Notes: generated by a model not told the origin, from the sequence alone. DNA of 64,000 bases from Plecoglossus altivelis (GCA_036571765.1 BROE01000011.1:3929725-3993724), one strand, 5' to 3'. Positions 12,301 to 23,869 are shown, counted from the stretch's first letter. Program-made: numbers and translations.

Positions 12301-12859
12301 CCACCCCCTTTTTCAGCCTGAGAACCTACTGGTGGCCCACACTCCTGCCGGCCAGCCTACGGTCAAGCTAACTGACTTTGGGGATGCGGTCCAGCTCAAC
12401 AGTGCCCACTACGTGCACCCTCTCCTGGGCAGCCCCGAGTTCGCCTCCCCTGAGCTGGTCCTGGGGGAGCCCGTCTCCCTGACCTCCGACCTGTGGAGCC
12501 TGGGGGTGGTCACCTACGTGCTGCTGAGCGGGGCCTCGCCCTTCCTGGACGAGAGCACCGAGGAGACCTGCCTGAACATCTGCCGGCTGGACTTCAGCTT
12601 TCCCCGGGACTACTTCCAGGGCGTGAGCCAGGCCGCCCGGGACTTTGTGTGCCTGCTGCTGCGGAGCGACCCAGGCAGACGCCCGCCGGCTGGGCTCTGC
12701 CTCCAGGAGGCCTGGGTCCAGGCAGGGGCCGGGGGGGAAGGCTTCCTGGACACGTCCCGCCTCGTGTCCTTCATTGACCGCAGGAAGCACCAGACGGACG
12801 CCAGGCCCATCGGAGGAATACGCAGCTTCCTGCAGAGCCGTCTCCAGCCGCGAGTTTGA
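2823..12859 (+). CDS. trio: trio, 3' half: Rho guanine-nucleotide exchange factor 2 unit, SH3, Ig and C-terminal kinase (partial gene, 22 exons)
   Basis: Coding exons: 2823-2918, 3164-3312, 3475-3541, 3662-3765, 3893-3962, 4104-4193, 4921-5013, 5829-5879, 6079-6156, 6279-6470, 7183-7363, 7574-7837, 7951-8558, 9629-9855, 10088-10226, 10323-10350, 10587-10749, 10904-11025, 11120-11198, 11669-11869, 11965-12103, 12317-12859. All splice phases agree, giving 1227 residues and a TGA at 12857-12859. Known family role: TRIO activates Rac1/RhoG through its first GEF unit and RhoA through its second, and acts in axon guidance and actin remodelling. The order here (DH2, PH2, Ser/Pro linker, SH3, Ig, kinase) is the TRIO C-terminal half. 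The N-terminal half (Sec14, spectrin repeats, first DH/PH) must lie left of the window. TRIO is preferred over the paralogue kalirin because there is no FN3 domain between Ig and kinase and because of linker motifs such as ALTSPIEYQRNH, SRPSRIPQP and PASRPGSFTFPG. Which teleost trio duplicate this is cannot be said. Confidence 0.93.
3475..6156 (+). CDS. trio: trio DH2 (RhoGEF) domain exons
   Basis: Seven exons (3475-3541, 3662-3765, 3893-3962, 4104-4193, 4921-5013, 5829-5879, 6079-6156) encode residues about 82-266, the Dbl-homology domain that catalyses GDP/GTP exchange on Rho GTPases. Hallmarks seen: ELVETERDYVRDLG (conserved region 1), PDDMKGKDKIVFGNIHQI (CR2) and LLIKPVQRIMKYQLLLK (CR3 helix, exon 4921-5013). 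The domain looks intact. The intron after 3962 starts with GC (CAG then GCAAGT). A decayed extra copy of the 4921 exon lies at 4325-4425, and a truncated copy of the 5829 exon at 4879-4901. Confidence 0.92.
4325..4901 (+). pseudogene. Decayed tandem copy of trio DH2 exons (pseudo-exons)
   Basis: 4325-4425 follows a C-rich tract and CAG and matches the functional exon 4921-5013 over its start (CTGAAGCAGCGACTGAA), its middle (CAGAGGATCA-like) and its end (CTGCTGGAAGGTACT), but has indels and has lost the KPVQRI core. Downstream is a CTGCTGTCTC-type repeat, then the block with cctgaaggggcgctagatca, and then 4879-4901, identical to the first 23 bases of exon 5829-5879 before it collapses into poly-C. 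The same order (exon, repeat, same flank, exon) recurs at 4921-5879, so this is an old tandem duplication with one copy degraded. Confidence 0.85.
5014..5700 (+). repeat. CTGCTGTCTC minisatellite in a trio intron
   Basis: Irregular array of CTGCTGTCTCCCTC / CTGCCGTCTCACTC units filling most of the intron between exons 4921-5013 and 5829-5879. A shorter run of the same units at 4500-4590 lies in the decayed duplicate. Confidence 0.9.
6279..7363 (+). CDS. trio: trio PH2 domain exons
   Basis: Exons 6279-6470 (residues 267-330) and 7183-7363 (residues 331-391) encode the pleckstrin-homology domain paired with DH2. Visible markers are GKIVAQGRLLLQDTFLV, RRVFLFEQMVIFSEPLDKK and the C-terminal helix with WTLQISQILESQRNFLN carrying the PH-domain Trp. 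In TRIO this PH2 restrains RhoA exchange by DH2. The intron between the two exons holds the large 15-bp minisatellite. Confidence 0.93.
6488..7034 (+). repeat. 15-bp minisatellite in a trio intron
   Basis: About 36 near-identical copies of AGCCCTCTACTGGGC with variants (CCACTGGGG, CAACC). Because 15 is a multiple of 3, several frames stay open on both strands, which makes long spurious ORFs. Confidence 0.95.
7574..8558 (+). CDS. trio: trio Ser/Pro/Gly-rich linker exons
   Basis: Exons 7574-7837 and 7951-8558 encode residues about 391-681, a low-complexity linker rich in Pro, Ser and Gly between PH2 and SH3. Conserved islands are SPIEYQRNH at the start, SRPSRIPQP, SSFWSSMPSSPASRPGSFTF and the Ser/Thr patch RMSTCSS...EQSIQSTQSNG at the end. 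The linker is the fastest-evolving part of the protein and its length varies between species. Confidence 0.9.
9629..9855 (+). CDS. trio: trio C-terminal SH3 domain exon
   Basis: Encodes residues 682-757: the ALKEDEISVLQGEVVQIL and AEGWIPGYVLG signatures of an SH3 fold. The exon start at 9629 (after GCAGCACAG) is the only acceptor I found that keeps the frame from the exon ending at 8558. The first residues (TMWLKELCVALKEDE) align to the mammalian TMLVTHDYTAVKEDE only loosely, so the 5' boundary or a base in this stretch is less certain than the rest. An upstream AG at 9607-9609 would put the SH3 in the wrong frame. Confidence 0.82.
10088..11025 (+). CDS. trio: trio basic linker and Ig-like domain exons
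   Basis: Exons 10088-10226, 10323-10350, 10587-10749 and 10904-11025. The first two encode a Lys-rich linker (SLRIRKKSEKKEKDGKK) ending in LLNPNYIYD. The last two encode an I-set immunoglobulin domain: first Cys in VTLRCKVCGRPKATVTWKG with the core Trp, second Cys in DDGIYTCVATNDLGS. The domain ends at SASLRVLG and passes directly to the kinase lead-in with no FN3 module, as in TRIO and unlike kalirin. Confidence 0.93.
11120..12859 (+). CDS. trio: trio C-terminal Ser/Thr kinase domain exons
   Basis: Exons 11120-11198, 11669-11869, 11965-12103 and 12317-12859 encode residues about 907-1227. Kinase motifs in order: Gly-rich loop LGRGRFSVVK, VAVKLVNKK with the ATP-binding Lys at about 955, HLDVKPEN catalytic loop (Asp about 1045), DFG at about 1067, SPEFASPEL in place of the APE motif, then SDLWSLGVVTYVLLSG. 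All catalytic residues are present, so the kinase should be competent. The protein ends in FLQSRLQPRV. The long intron before 11669 holds a GGTGATGGTGACTGT-type repeat. Confidence 0.94.
11240..11590 (+). repeat. GGTGATGGTGACTGT minisatellite in a trio intron
   Basis: Tandem GTGGTGGTGATGGTGACTGT units between exons 11120-11198 and 11669-11869. Confidence 0.92.
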
Positions 12860-15540
12860 GGGCTACCCAGGAGGAGGCCCAATTCCAAACCAAAGTCCGA
12901 AACCCTCTGCTGCCCTCTCAGTTACAAGGCCGTGGGGGAGAGTGGACTGTGTCTGATGCCTTCGCAGGTGGCTGGAGGGAGGCTTCGGGTTGGTTTGGAA
13001 TTGGGGCCCCTCAAGACAAGACGGAGAAGAACAAAAAATGAAGTGTGCTGATCTCATCCTCTTCCACAGAGACTGTGGAGAATCAATCATGTAGTCCTTT
13101 CACCAATGGTAGGTCCTGTTTCAGGTCCTTAGCCCATCTGAGTGCTGGAAGAAACAGTCCTCAGCCAATCAACACAAGGATGGAATGTCCTTACCAGTCT
13201 ACTGCTGCTTGCTGGTTTCAACTCAAAACACATTTTCTACGAGGGGGGAAAGGGGGTAGCTAAAACAGTCCAAACGGATCACTTTATCACCGAGCGTCAG
13301 TCGATCAACAGAATCTCATGATCGAGCCAGATGTAACTGCACAACGGAGCAGAGATTTCAGGAGAAAGCGATGCTAAACAGAGCTAGCGTCCGTGGCACC
13401 GCTGAGCGCTTCCCGTTCCTCTTGTTGCTAGGGAGAGCGAGACATTCCGTTTCGGACCTTTTACACGTTGTGTTACTCAAAGACTTTTGAGAAGCGACCC
13501 TTTCTTAAAGAATGCTACGTCAAGGATAGACGATGATGTCCATAGCTTTTCAAAGACACGTTTGGGAAATAAAATCTAATCACGAAAAAGATCAATAAAA
13601 AAATATATATATGATTTGAGAAAATCCTCGTCGGTCGAAAGTTGCCGTGCTACGTCGGACGCTGTAGGAACCCGATTCTGGACGTCCGCTTCCTGTAATT
13701 GAGCGCCTCAAAGCCGTTGAGACATTTTGAAGTCCAATCCGAGCTTTTTGGATTGCTGCGCTCGTGTACCTAGCTCTAATCTTAAGAAACCGTGATAACA
13801 ATGTTGCAAGTTACAATACAGAGTCTAACTGCTGCACCGTTCGATCTCTTCAAACAAACAATAGACAAATAATTCATTGTTGCTTTTACCAGAACAAATT
13901 GTGTCGTGCAGATTTAAGATGTTTAAGCCTTACTTTGTATATAGACTCAAACTGCCTTCTGTCCCTCATATTCAAAATGGCTGCCTGCTTTCAAGTGACG
14001 TCATAGGAGGCAGGACAAAGGAATTCTGCAGATGTAAATGTTGATTGTCATTGGGCATCGGAACCTGAGTAACGGCAGAGATGGCCTATCAGAGGCTGGA
14101 GGAACGAGGAAGCAGTAGAAGACAGAGAACTGTAAATGCACTCACTGTATGTTATGTTTCTGATTCTTATCATGTGCAATGTTGCGGCTTTAACATTTTA
14201 TGCAACTATTTATGAAGACATCTGTTGTATCTGTAATAAATATAGAGAAAAGCATGTACTTGGTACTGCAAGATCTGCTGGTAGTGGTGTTTATTTGACC
14301 TTTGACCTTATTGGAGTATGATTGACTTCCCAGGTAAATGTTTGGGCTCTGAAGTCACCTGGCACTTAAGACTAGATATTTGATTTGTCACTTTCTTTTG
14401 TTCTTTATGTACAGTAGTTACTGGTATACCAAAGTTGTTCCAGCTTTACCTAGACTATTGTTTGACATTTCACTTTATTAAGTTAAACATATTATACATG
14501 TTTTAACCTTATTATGGGATGTTTACACTTGTTTTACTTGGCTTTATGTTGTGTTTCATGTGTGAGAACAGTATGGCCAGCTTTACTTTAGATGATCAAA
14601 CGCACCCATAATTGGATTCCTCTAAAATCACCAGGGTGGTCTTCCTGTGTCCTGAAATAGTTTCATCGTTTCCAGGCATTTCAAAATATATTGCTGTTAT
14701 CTTTTAGTGTCCGTTAATTGAATTTATAACCACAGTAATTGTTAACTGTAAATATATATTGCATATTGTAGGTGTTGGTATTGGGCTGATACATTTTGCC
14801 GACCATCAATTGTCACAAATGACTGAAATTCCACAAACTGCACTCAACTTTGTGTCTCCAATGGCAAGCTCACTACATAGTTAACGTGGCGTTACTTTAG
14901 GTTTACCCCCAGCTGATGCTGTTACTCATCAACACGCAGTGAAAAAAGACAAAGACGTTAGAGACTTTTCATTCGCTTCCTCGTTCTCAGAAGGGAGACA
15001 AGGATGTGCTTGCGTCGAGAAGTCAGTCATGTGCTGCGTCCGTAGTCAACACAAGTAGATCTGACTAGAATGTATTGTTGAACTGTTGTTCTGGGGAGTG
15101 TTGCTGCCAACCCAGAAGAAGACAATGCTGCCAAACAGGTTCGGTTACCAGAGAAGAAGAAGGACGTGAAGTCAAACCTGTACAGTCCCAAACCATGCCT
15201 TTGTATTTATTTGTAATTTAATCTCTGTAAAGTTGTACAAACCCCATCAAATCAAGCAAGCTTGGACTGGATCATTTTTTTTCAGTCATGTTTTTTATTT
15301 TATTTTATGATTGTCTTGTCCACGTCTTTGTTCCCATCACATCATATTTTATACAAATGTATAATTGTTTACCATGGTTTTATTCATTTTTTTGCTTTGT
15401 TTTTGTTTTGTATCTTTGCATGTAGATTCTTTTGTACAGACCATAATCATCCAAGTGATTTTCTGTAAATACTTTCATTATTTTGCCATCAGTTACTTAA
15501 AAATAAACTTACTGAACGTAACCATCTTTTTCGGATTTGT
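12860..15540 (+). other. Probable trio 3' untranslated region
   Basis: Follows the trio stop. It has no convincing coding content and becomes AT-rich to the right. AATAAA occurs at 13568-13573, 14235-14240 and 15502-15507, the last one just after a T-rich 3'UTR-like stretch. Which site is used cannot be told from the sequence. Confidence 0.45.
12868..13015. mobile_element. Short inverted-repeat element (MITE-like) just after the trio stop codon
   Basis: GGCCCAATTCCAAACCAA at 12876-12893 is repeated inverted at 12990-13008 (TTGGTTTGGAATTGGGGCC, one extra G). The match extends imperfectly inward (GTCCGAAAC against AACCCGAAGCC). About 148 bp in total, non-coding, nine bases after the TGA. No clear target-site duplication is seen, so a transposon origin is inferred. 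As RNA it could form a stem-loop in the 3'UTR. Confidence 0.55.
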
Positions 15541-16524
15541 TTGTATTGTTTTGTCTTGTTCCTCAGCTCGCTTGTTAGTGGGTCGTATTTTGTTTGACAG
15601 AATACCCGCCCACATGGGTCACGGAGTTGGTGCTGACCCAGCCATCGTGAAAGACAAGGTATGTATCTAGAGTATAACCTCCATATCAGCTGCAGAACTG
15701 GACAAGTATGTGTTGATACTGTGGTGTGATTTTACTGTGTGTTACCTTGGAGAAAATCGATCTGTGTGTGTCTTCTCATTGCTATTTTGAGACATACAAT
15801 TAACAAACGGTAGTAATGCTGTTTGGTATTGTTAGGTTAAGTGTTTCACTTGACAATCGGGTAGTTATACAGCAGTGATGGTGATTGCATTACCTGTCAA
15901 TGATAGCATTTTGAGAAACACCATCTGATACGATATCTGAAAGGATATCCATTAGTCATTCGTGTGAATTTTGCCAAACAGGCAATCTGCATTTTTCAGT
16001 GGTCACATAAACACTGGCTTTCTTTACCAAACACTACGGGGTACGTATTTCTTATTATACTCTTGAATCAGTATAACTTAATTGCAAATCAAGTAATTTG
16101 TCATTATGTCATTGTAAATACTTGTATTTAGTGTATATACAAAACCATGCAGAAGGGATTATGCATTTTTACTATAACAAATATGAAATATTAAACAGAG
16201 ACATTTTCCAGAGAACAATGAGTGCTTAGCTGTGTCCAAGACACTCCTTTTGATGCTGATAAATGCCAACTTGGTTGGGGGGAAAATACTATTCCAGTTG
16301 TGCCCAAAAACAATACATATATACTGGTCTTACACATGCTGGTCTCCACATGGTTTTATCTACTGTCTCCAAGAAAGATGGTTCATGTAGACTTCACATT
16401 ATGTCCATAGACCAGTTCAACTAAATGTCAACAAAAACAAATAATAATCATTTGTCCTTGAGGGCAATTCAACAATAGCAACCAATAGCAATACCAGCAA
16501 CTAAAATCTGTTAACTTCTCTGTC

Positions 16525-16760
16525 ACATTCAAGTTCAAGTTGTGCTTTATTGTCATTCCGCTACATGCGGGGGCATACAGTGGAACGAAATGTTGTACCT
16601 CACAGAGCCACGGTGCTACATAAATACAGGCATACAACAGTACAGGCAAACAACAATAAAAATTAAAAAAATCTAACAATTTTCCCTATACATAAACTAA
16701 AAAAGATACAAACTAAACTCGCCCTTCGAGGCAACTGTTGTTGTGATTTTGGGCGTTACA
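16525..16760. repeat. Dispersed fish repeat (retroposon-tail type)
   Basis: Contains caagttgtgctttattgtca and GTGGAACGAAATGTTGTACC, phrases typical of the dispersed 3'-tail repeats of fish LINE/SINE families, followed by A-rich sequence. Assignment to a named family would need a repeat-library search. Confidence 0.45.
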
Positions 16761-16964
16761 AAAATAAATTGAATTGAAACAAACTGTTCCTGTCCACACC
16801 TAACCCCTCTGTGATGAACGCTAATCTGACAGTGACACATTTTTAAACATCTCATCCTTCCTATGTTCCTACAGCCAAACTAGAAGCTCATAGAGTTTAT
16901 TTACCTTTACATTTTAGAGTATGCACTCTAGGAACATTGAGACACCTTGACATGGCGTGACTTA

Positions 16965-18588
16965 CAGTCAGGTCCATAAATATTGGGCCATCGACACAAT
17001 TTGAATATTTTTGGCTCTGTACACCACCACAATGGATTTGTAATGAAACGAACAAGATATGCTGCAGAACTGCAGACTTTCAGCTTTAAATTTGAGGGTA
17101 TTTACATCCAAATCAGGTGAACGGTGTAGGAATTACAACAGTTTGCATATGTGCCTCCCACTTTTTAAGGGACCAAAAGAAATGGGACAATTGGCTGCTC
17201 AGCTGTTCCATGGCCAGGTGTGTGTTATTCCCTCATTATCCCATTTACAAAGAGTAGATAAAAGGTTCCGAGTTCATTTCAAGTGCGCTATTTGCATTTG
17301 GAAACTGTTGCTGTCTACTCTCAATAGGAGATCCAAAGAGCTGTATATCAGTGAAGCAAGCCATCAATTGTCTGAAAACACCAAACGAACCCATCAGAGA
17401 GATGTGTGGCCAAATCAACTATTTGGAACATCCTGCAAAAGAATGAACGCACCGGTGAGCTCAGCAACACCAAAAGACCCGGAAGACCACGGAAAACAAC
17501 TGTGGTGGATGACCGAAGAATTCTTTCCCTGGTGAAGAAAACACCCTTCACAACAGTTGGCCAGATCAAGAACACTCTCCAGGAGGTAGGTGTACTGTAT
17601 GTGTGTCAAAGTCAAGACTTCACCAGAGTGAATACGGAGGGTTTACCACAAGACGTAAACCGTTGGCGAGCCTCAAAAACAGGAAGACCAGATTAGAGTT
17701 TGCCAAACAACATCTAAAAAAAGCCGTCACAGTTCTGGAACAACATCCTATGGACAGATGAGACCAAGATCAGCATGTACCAGAGTGATGGGAAGAGAAG
17801 AGGATGGAGACAGAAAGGGGCTGCTCATGATCCAAAGCATACCACCTGATCAGTGAAGCATGGTGGTGGTAGTGTCATGGCGTGGGCGTGTATGGCTGCC
17901 AGTGGAACTAGTTCTCTTGTATTTATTCATGATGTGACTGCTGACAAAAGCAGCAGGATGAATTCTGAAGTGTTTCAGGCAACATTATCTGCTTATATTC
18001 AGCCAAATGCTTCAGAACTCATTGGACGACACTTCACAGTGCAGATGGACAATGACCCGAAGCATACTGCAAAAGCAACCAGAGTTTTTAAGGGAAAGAA
18101 GTGGAATCTTATGTATTGGCCAAGTCAATCACCTAACCTGAAGCCGATCGAGCATGCATGTCCTTTGCTGAACACAAAACTGAAGGGAAAATGCCCCAAG
18201 AACAAGCAGGAACTGAATATAGTTGCAGTAAAGGCCTGGGAGAGCATCACCAGGGATGAAACCCAGCATCTGGCGATGTCTACGCGTTCCAGACTTCAGG
18301 CTGGAATTCACTGCAAAGGATTTTGCAACCAAGTATTAAAAAGTGAAAGTTTGATTTATGATCGTTAATCTGTCCCATTACTTTTGGTCCCTTACAAAGT
18401 GGGAGGCACGTAACTGTTGTAATTCCTACACTGTTCACCTGATTTGGATGTAAATACCCTCAAATTAAAGCTGAAAGTCTGCAGTTAAAGCACATCTTGT
18501 TCGTTCCATTTCAAATCCATTGTGGTGGTGTATAGAGCCAAAAAGATTAGAATTCTGTCATATATTTATTTATTAATGGACCTGACTG
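16965..18588 (+). mobile_element. Tc1-like DNA transposon, defective
   Basis: It starts with CAGTCAGGTCCATAAATATT at 16965 and ends with ATTAATGGACCTGACTG at 18588. The termini are inverted, and the inner parts of the inverted repeats (ATCCATTGTGGTGGTG, GGTGAAC...GTAGGAATTACAACAG, TCCCACTTTTTAAGGGACC) extend the arms to roughly 200 bp or more on each side. A TA precedes the left end; the right TA has changed to TG. Between the arms is a broken transposase reading in the + direction. This is the classic Tc1/mariner layout with long arms. Confidence 0.9.
17406..18368 (+). pseudogene. Tc1-type transposase, broken
   Basis: Two pieces in different frames. 17406-17696 has the DNA-binding half (WNILQKNERTGEL...KRPGRPRKTT, the GRPRKT hinge of Tc1 transposases, then DDRRILSLVKK). 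17853-18368 has the catalytic half of the DDE domain (VMAWACMAASG, QMDNDPKHTAKAT, PSQSPNLKPIEHAC). The region between them contains frame breaks and the usual W after PIExL is missing, so no active enzyme can be made. Internal to the element at 16965-18588. Confidence 0.88.
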
Positions 18589-21500
18589 TGTTCTGCTCGG
18601 ACGGGATTATAAAACTGATTATTAAACTGATTATAAACTGACTTACGTGGTCATGAGTTGATACTTAATTTATACTCAACATTTCTACCCTTGGTGTGTA
18701 CTAAAATTTAAATCTAATTGATATCATAATTAAATCCCTGAAGAACATTGTCAACCATAAATTAAAGGCTGAAGTACAACGCCCTCTAGTGAGTCACCTT
18801 CTACAACAAAAATGCTGTTTCACAATTCATGCATCACATGCACATGTGATGCATGAACTATTGAACCTTTCATTTGTTTGGAGTGTATTACATCTTTGGG
18901 TCTTGTGACAGCCATAGTGAAGATCATTTAATATTAAATGAAGTCTAATAATTTAAAATGGTAATATATAAATGATCGTATTTCCTGATTGTATGCTATG
19001 GTGAAAATGGTCGTTCTAATTTTCTAAATAGCTAAATATTTTTGTAGCAACTGTAACATGATTTTGAGCTCAAATCACTTTACAACACACATTGTGTTGT
19101 AAAGTGTATGGAAGGACTGTATGGAAGCAACTGCTGTAACAGAACAACAAGGCAGATTACTCCTGGCCCACCTTGAGTGTACAATTTCCCCAGAGTCGCT
19201 CTGTCATCCAGTCAGATTAGCCACTCACCTACCCAGACCAGATTATTCTACTTTGACAGGCCTAATCCCCACGTGCCAAACAAGATGGCCACATGTCTCA
19301 CCACGGAGGCGCGACTTAATCCCAATCTGAGAGACAAAGAGAGACTAGTTGGCACAGTCCCTTTAAATGATGGATGACGATGGCTCTGAGGAGTGCGGTA
19401 GACCTCATCCCAAATACACGAGAGAGAAAAAAAGAATGAGGAAAGAAAACAAATGCAACCATACCAGCGATGTATAGCAATGTTACCTTTTATTCTGATT
19501 TCCAATAAACAGAGAATATATCAGTCCCTTATTTGTACAAAAATACCTGAACAGGATACAATTGAAGATCCATTAGCCATTCAGACATTTCATTTACATA
19601 ATGAAGCAAAGCACACTATGAACACAGGGGTTGGTCACACCAAAATGGATGAATGTCGTTTCTACCGTATCACTCCCTGAAATAGGCCCTCTTTTTGAAC
19701 GACGCTTTTGAGTGGCCCAATTCTCACTTGAGAATAATCCTTTGCAATTTGAAAGCTTCGCTCGCATCTGAAATGCAAATCAAAGAGTCGTGTGAGTTCA
19801 AGTTGTGTGCAAACCTCAATTCAGGATGTATTCCAGTACGTTTCGATGGATCATCACAGCTGCTGTGATTTCACTAAAGGACGGGAGCCACCCAAGATTG
19901 GTCGGCTTGGTGCTGTGGCCAGGAGAACATCTAACACAGAAAATAGGCACCTGTTGCAATATTAGGCTTGTTTATACCAGTATCAGAATAAATGCAGAAA
20001 GAACAAACCTCTTGGTGGTGGGCTACAACTGCACTATTGAATCCGATCGAAAAGCTAGCACTGAAAATGCTTGTTGAATCCAACCATCTGAGACAGAAGA
20101 CATCAGCTCTACTCTTGCTCTGCGGTTCCTAGTCCTGGAGAGCACTGGCCTTCCAGGGTCCCGGTAATTAGGTGGGCCTGGAACAGGCCTGGTTCGGAAA
20201 CACTTCTGTGGATTCAGAAGCTATGTCTGGACTGAGCGGATGGTTTAGGGCCAGAGAGAGAGGGCTCAGGTCGCTCCTAAATGAAGGGGATGAGCCAGAT
20301 GTCGTCAACTCATAAGAGTTAAATCAAGTCATGCTCTCCACATTCTGAAAGCCTGTCAGCTTATATATTTGATTCACACTAAGATTTTTGACGCACGCCA
20401 AAAGTCCAGTTTTTGATCACTAAAAATCTGCTTAATTTAATACTGTATATATCATGTTATATTCTTTTTCTTTATATAAAAAGGTCATTTTGTGACAAAA
20501 AGAAAACATACAAATGAAGTCAATGGACACAATCAAATCATGGAAAAAGAGGACAAAATAAATCACTTCATTTTAAACGGAGTAACGAGTAACACCCCAC
20601 ACATAGTGATCTGTGACCTAAATACAGTGTTAGATCTACAACGTTTCCATAGTTTCACATACTTAAAAATAGATATATACTGGATATCCATACGGTTGGA
20701 CTTCTGTATAGGATTGCATTATAACACAGTGATTAGGAGAGGAGAATGGGGTGATAGAGACACAGAGAGAGAGAGGGGAAAAAAAAGAGAAAACAGAGCA
20801 AGGACAGTGGTTTTAAGTCCTGAGTGACCCTCATAGAAGCAGACCATGTTGACAACCCAGGCTTACCCAGAAGGGCATTTCCATCCTGACGCTGATCTGC
20901 CACCACTACCGACAGCATACCTGTTTTCTCGGGTCTAAATCTGACTCCAACAACTAAAAGCAGAAGTCTAACCTAGCAGTAATAGATGGTCTAACATCCC
21001 ACCAGCACATTCAACACAGAATAATAATGTAGCTTACAGGCTGGACTCAGGGGCGGGGGTGGAGGGAGGGAGGGAGGGAGGGAAGGGGAGGGCTTGTTCA
21101 AGCTTCATCCAATCCCTGGGGAGTCTGCGATGGCTGACTAAGGCCTGGTTGGTGGAGCACGGAGCAGGTGAGTATGCAGGTGGTCCTGATTGATCTGCAC
21201 ACGTATTGCCTGTGGCATGTGCAAGAGTGACGTTCCTTGAGGAGAGCTGTGCGGGCAGGTAGCCAACGGCCTGGTGCTAACCCTATTTACCGTAAATCTG
21301 GCAGGAGATGGGGAGGGGGGGATGGGTTTAAACCTGGAACGGGAGGAGGGAGGGAGGGTAAATCTGATGAAAGCCTTGAGCAGGTATTATGTCACACGCC
21401 TGCCTGGCCGCAATGCTCACACGCCAGCATGAAGACCGGGAGGGGGGGAAGACCATTGATTCTTCATTGTGTCCTTCCATCCTTCCCTTGCCTCCTTTCC

Positions 21501-23195
21501 TATGCTGGAGAGCTAAATCCTATGTTGGAAAAGCACCCTACAGGACCACTGAATGCCTTGGAAAGTTGTTGGCATTGGGGACTGAAGAGGAAGGGAGAAA
21601 GGGAGGCAGGGCTTCTCAGAGGACTGGCGATGCAGTCCCCTCTCTCCCATTTCTGAAATGTTTAGAAATGTCTGAAATGTGATCTGAAATAATCAGAAAT
21701 GTTCAAACTGTATGTGCATTTAAACATAGCTTGGGTTTCACACACCACTCAAGGCTCAGCTGATCACTTAAGGCGAGGAAGACTCACTGGTCCCTGTCTG
21801 CTGCACGGTCAACTTAAGCCTATATCTTCAAGTCTTTTGTTTGATTCAACATAAATACAAATAGAAAAGATCTGGGGAGAGCTCATGCTGGTTCGTTTGG
21901 TCTGGCGCCGGGACAGTGGTCAGTATTTACTCAAGGCCCGGTCGTTAGACCCTTCACAACCCTTCACAAAACACCAGCCGCATCTCGAAACATCATCTAC
22001 AATGTGCAAGTTGTGAGCTTCAAATTGACTTAAGGAGTACTGAAGAACATTCATGAACAGCAGAACCGATTGTGATAAACCAGACTATGAGTCCAAAATG
22101 TCTAAGTAGACAGAAACAAGAATGCAGAGCTTTCTCCTCCAGTCTCCTCATCTTATCTCCTGGAACGTTCCAGCAAATTCCAGGGGATGCTTAGCTGGCA
22201 AGTTTTCTTCTCTTTCTCTCTGCGGATGTTCTGATGAGATCAAGCCAGTCTTTCGGCTAGGACACAGAATGCCGAAGATGATGTTCCGCAGACGTTTCCG
22301 AAAGGGACAGCACGCACAAATGTGACTCATCCTGTCCCATGCCACTGTAATCCAATCAGAACTCGGGGAAATTCTCACGTAGCCTCTCTAAGAGATGGAG
22401 GGCTGGGGCCAGAGGAGAGGAAGAACGAGAGAGCGAAAAGAGGATGAGGAGCTTGTCAGCTTCATCCAGCTCAAGAGGAGAGGTGTCGGCTGTCAGCTTG
22501 GGAGTGCAAAACTAGTTCTGCATTGAATCAACAGTTATTAAAACAGCATTAAAAGGTCATCAAGTAATCAACTCTGCAAGAGAAGAGGGCCACATCGTTC
22601 TCACCAGAAAAACAAAAACATGACTCTGTCCTCCTAGATTAAACCGGCCAAGAAAAATTTAAAAAAATCATGTTCTTGGCTGCGGCTTCGTTCTTTCACC
22701 TCTGTTGTCAGTGGCCCTGTAGAGTCTCTTGTGAGATGGGGTGGGAGAGGAACACACACTGCCGAGTGCCAGACAGGGCCCAGAACCCCCCCCTCTCAGG
22801 CAAATGTCAAGCTTCGCTAGGAGATCAGGACAGCTTATCCAGACTGGACTGCACAGCTTGACAGAAGATGAGCATCGTCAGCAACGGCTGCCACCTCGAA
22901 GCCACGATCATCCCTGTTGAACAAGAAAGTCGATAATGGGGGGGCTTGGTGCCATCCACCAGAGGGAGGGGTATGGAAGGGGGGTGGGGGGCGGGGGGGG
23001 TTGGGTGCGCCATAGCTTATTGGACACAAATGTGGAGTCATAAAACAGGAGTGGGGTGGGGGTGGGGGGCAGGGGGTCCACTACACATGCCAGCTGGCCA
23101 GTTTTGGGCTTGTCCGTGTGTCCATGTCTCTGTCAGGTCTGTGTGTGGTGGGAAGAAGAGGGGGGGGCAGGGGGGATGGGTTCAGGGGTGAGAGG
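18589..23195. other. Region between the Tc1 element and the grb10 stop; the right part is probably grb10 3'UTR
   Basis: No gene is recognised. On the - strand the only convincing AATAAA that I noticed downstream of the grb10 stop is at 19489-19494, which would give a 3'UTR of about 3.7 kb, plausible for GRB10. G-rich tracts at 21050-21100 and 22975-23075 are low-complexity. Confidence 0.35.
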
Positions 23196-23869
23196 TCACA
23201 AGGCCACGGCGGTGCAGGGGTGTTTGAGCTTGCAGGGCAGCACGCCTCTGTTGAGCTGGTAGAACTCCACCAGGTGGATCAGATCCGTGAACTTGGTGGC
23301 ACCATCGTCAAGGCTGAAGAACATCTGACCGTCTTCCTCGCACTACATGTGGAGGACAAGCAGAGGGAGAACAACAGTGGTGAGGATAAAGGGAATGAGA
23401 AGAGGAGGAGTGTGGGACACAACAGAGGAGGAGGACAGGGAAGACGGGCTGACATACCGGCAGGATCTGGAAGTGTTTGATCTTTTGGTGATGGCACAGG
23501 GTGAGGACAAAGGCCTTGGGGTTACTCTGACTGTCCCTCAACAGGAACAGCCTGGCAGATAGAGGAACAGAAGCCATGTTTATAAGATGTTCTAGAACAC
23601 GAACTGAATGGATGGCTGCAAGGAGGGGAATGGATGCATATATGGATGGATGAAGAAAAGGATGGATGGATAGACAGATGGATGGGTGCAGGGATGGATG
23701 GATGAAGGCAAGGATGGGTAGATGTATGGAAGGATGATTATATGGGTGAGTGGATGACAGTGAACATCAGCAGGTTCCTACCCATCAACTTGGCCTTGCT
23801 GCATGATCATCTTGTGAGACTCCTCCCTCATGATGCGCCCATGGAACCACAGCTGCGTTCTGTGGATCA
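23196..23869 (-). CDS. grb10: grb10 SH2 domain exons and stop
   Basis: 23782-23869 encodes VIHRTQLWFHGRIMREESHK..., 23458-23551 encodes LFLLRDSQSNPKAFVLTLCH with the phosphotyrosine-binding Arg of FLLRDS, and 23196-23342 encodes CEEDGQMFFSLDDG...VEFYQLNRGVLPCKLKHP ending CTAVAL and TGA at 23196-23198. Length and motifs match the family's C-terminal SH2, which in Grb10/14 is a dimeric SH2. Confidence 0.95.

Noticed and set aside
2823..12859. Kalirin instead of trio
   Set aside because: No FN3 domain between Ig and kinase, and the linker motifs are TRIO-type.
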